Notes under the pieces: generated by a model | Seen by the model: only the letters and a program-made list of their open reading frames with translations | What the model was told of the DNA's origin: nothing | Databases searched by the model: none | Position numbers and translations under genes: made by a program | Shown: positions 61,827 to 64,000 of the stretch, one piece after another | How positions within the stretch are numbered: the first letter of the stretch is position 1 | How the letters are laid out: each line of letters starts with the position of its first letter | Source of the DNA: Reticulascus tulasneorum | Taxonomy: Eukaryota; Ascomycota; Sordariomycetes; Glomerellales; Reticulascaceae | DNA length: 64,000 bases | NCBI GenBank assembly: GCA_001557505.1 | Contig: LSAX01000006.1 | Span: forward strand, 2,294,001-2,358,000 | Reading direction: 5' to 3'

Positions 61827-63156
61827 GAGAGCGATACACATTCGTCATCTTCAATGATTCCAATTCCTTGCATGGTCAAGGCCTGAGCGCTGGCATTTTC
61901 AGGAAAACTAGAGACAACTTGGTGATACGGTATGCTTGTTGAGTGTGAGACGTACTAAATCTATGGACTAGATCAATCGTTCTCATAATTGTCTATGTGT
62001 ATCTCCTAATAAATATAGCTGTTCTAGAACATGCATAGTGTTCTAACCCGAGCCCCAGAAGAACACACAGGAACGATAGGCACAGTAGCCTGGACCACAA
62101 GGAGGAAAATTCCCTTCTTGAAGGACAGCAGCATGGGCTTCTTTGAATAGCTGCGAGACCGTGATCAGGAGGGCACAGGAAGAAGTTACACGTACTAGCA
62201 AACTCTCTTCAGCAAAGATCAGCGTCTTATGGAGTATGAGATGACGTCCGAGGCCAGGGCCTAATATACATTGCCATGAAATCGACACTGTTCCAACCGC
62301 TTACACCAATCATTATGTTAGGGAAGCTTTTCTTCGTACAGCCTGTGGGTTTTCAGACTGATCTGATCCTCTCAGTATGAGCATAGACATATTTCTAACT
62401 ACTGAATGCGAAGCCTTGCCTTCCACCGGGGAACCGCACAGCCGAATCCAGCAGGTACAGAATTGTGAGGCAGTATGAACACCCGGCCGTGTGGGTGATT
62501 TTACCATAGCTCGTTGGCCGACGAGGGCATCTAGTCATAAGGTTATACCATTTATTGGAACCGTTGGCTTCTGAGATTTGATGAAGACTACAACTTCGCA
62601 GAACTCTCTGTAATGTGCCATCTCAGCAAAGAACCCTGGCTTATCAAGTTTTTGATGTAGAAGTGATGAAAGAATAAATATGTAGTATATTGAACCAAGA
62701 CAATCACCATGTTCAACTATCTTCAGATCCTCTGATCTCCCGCTCCGTCATCTGCCGCTCTATCAAGTTTATTCAGGATTGGGCTTTTGGACTTTGGGCT
62801 CCCCCCCGCTCACAGGGTTATCCTTGGGCCCTGCCTTTTGTTCGCGCCCGTTTGCGGTCGATGAGTTTGCTTGCTTTGTGCCTTGTATTTCTTTTAGAAT
62901 GTGGTGACGAGGGCCTTAGTGAAGTCCATCCCTCCAAGTCTATTGACTCGCGCGGTATGTGTGACAGTGTATGTGTCGACCATCCACCTCAAATCTCGAG
63001 CGCTTGGTAGTCCCTTCTTGTCGATTTCAAAAGGCAGACCAAGCTCTTGGATTTGCTTCTGAAGCTCTTCATTTTGTTCTCGGAGCCAGAGATTTCGCTG
63101 ACAGTCCATCCGGGATGGTCGCCAAAAGCCAGTGCCTGCTGATCCCATTGACGACA
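61827..63156. other. Intergenic, 1.3 kb
   Basis: No supported gene. On the minus strand near 63000-63110 a short coiled-coil-like phrase (LREQNEELQKQIQELGLPFEI) is readable, possibly the end of a decayed transcription-factor gene, without any other recognisable part. Confidence 0.35.
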
Positions 63157-63252
63157 GTACTGTGGTGTAGACTGGTGGCGTATACTGTGGCGTCTGGTGG
63201 CGTATACTGTGGCGTATACTGTGGCGTATACTGTGGCATATACAGTAGCATA
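63157..63252. repeat. 12-bp minisatellite, about seven units
   Basis: Head-to-tail copies of a 12-base unit, TACTGTGGCGTA as consensus, with a partial 10-base unit inside (TCTGGTGGCG) and decay at both ends. Same period as the array at 9579-9690 and a similar unit. Confidence 0.9.
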
Positions 63253-64000
63253 GTCACAATTTTTGTGTAGGTCTTTTCAGTTCTCAATACCTCCTGTACC
63301 TTACCCCGGGACTCGTCGAAGGTAAGACGTGGGGAATGCCATTTTGGCCAACATACTGCCAGTGACTGAGAAGTTGCGGCACACGATGAAAGCTCGCATG
63401 GCGGCGTTCTCTTGAGCTAAAGTATTTGAGATAGATGGGAGATCAGTCTGATAACTCGCGATTATTCCCCAAAACCCGGCAAGATGTAACTACTTGGGGT
63501 GGGGTGACACTCGTATGATGGGTCAGCCCAGCCTCGACGTCTAGATACTGCAAATACTACATATAAGCCTCCCATGGCCGTGGACACTCTGGAGATATAG
63601 TTTGCGGCTCTGTATCTCTGATAGCGCGAATGCTAATGACTGTCCCTCTATAGCGCAGATCTAGGAAATATTGTTATTATGGGTGTTTATACACTGCGTG
63701 CTGCACACTGTATCATTTGTAACTACAGGGGGAAGTTGAGGATCTGTGAACACTGTGGCAATCTGATAAGTGTCTGACAAGCTACATACATAAGTACATT
63801 TGCAACTCCGTCACACCGATCGCCCGACCAGTGTAACACCCAAATTCAACTATACATCTCCCTGGATTCAGTGGAGACCTCGTTCCCCACGCTTTCCCCT
63901 GAGAGTGCTAGCCAAGGCGTGGACATCGTCAGGTGTGCCGACGCTCCGGCTGCGTCCCTGACGGGGGCCAACGTGCTCAATAGGCAGAACCTAACGAAGA
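63253..64000. other. Gene-free right end
   Basis: The last 750 bases hold no gene, RNA or repeat that I can support. Confidence 0.4.

Noticed and set aside
62043..62288. Minus-strand frame ending in a Cys-rich tail (GPGYCAYRSCVFFWGSG)
   Set aside because: No ATG start and no convincing signal peptide; too short to support.
63000..63148. Coiled-coil-like phrase suggesting a bZIP transcription factor
   Set aside because: Only one short block is seen, without a basic region or any other exon; could be coincidence.

Overview
The window comes from a filamentous ascomycete (Pezizomycotina). Most genes carry several short GT...AG introns of about 50-85 bp, sometimes with a visible CTAAC-type branch point. 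The gene content is typical of that group: HET-domain proteins, con-13-type and other small secreted cysteine-rich proteins, many MFS transporters, an SSU1-type sulfite pump and fungal families of unknown function. Genus cannot be fixed from sequence alone. Exon boundaries were read by eye by joining frames at splice-like sites. Where stated, exon lengths sum to a multiple of three, which supports those models.

Layout, left part (1-25 kb): the 3' part of a polyol dehydrogenase cut by the window edge; a frameshifted HET gene; a multi-pass membrane protein; an alpha-glucoside-type MFS sugar transporter; a 12-bp minisatellite with a diverged duplication beside it; an arylsulfatase; a 13-exon MFS efflux-type transporter; a small conserved DUF6699-like protein; a degenerate protein kinase; a secreted Cys-rich protein; homogentisate 1,2-dioxygenase; and a single-pass cell-surface protein. 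Middle part (26-39 kb): a 5'-truncated AAA ATPase abutting an acetyltransferase relic, a second small secreted protein, a secreted beta-helix protein, an NmrA-like reductase, a membrane protein, a relic resembling the end of a Tc-toxin A subunit, and a con-13-like secreted protein.

The centrepiece is 39.8-51.9 kb. Three large minus-strand genes lie side by side: a HET-domain gene, a 16-exon gene predicted to encode about 1,483 residues, and a second HET-domain gene with a long N-terminal extension. The 16-exon gene encodes an alpha/beta serine hydrolase at the N terminus, an undescribed middle region, a near-canonical ubiquitin embedded between two ubiquitin-like folds, and a further conserved C-terminal domain. 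The arrangement suggests an allorecognition or immunity island, but function is inferred.

Right part (52-64 kb): an SSU1-like sulfite pump, an ankyrin-like relic, a PGAP4-like glycosyltransferase, a large membrane protein followed by a decayed copy of the glycosyltransferase tail, a short-chain dehydrogenase, and about 2 kb of apparently non-coding sequence with a second 12-bp minisatellite. The window looks like accessory sequence: few housekeeping genes, many transport, secretion and self/non-self genes, and several decayed fragments (HET, GNAT, Tc-like, ankyrin-like, glycosyltransferase tail).
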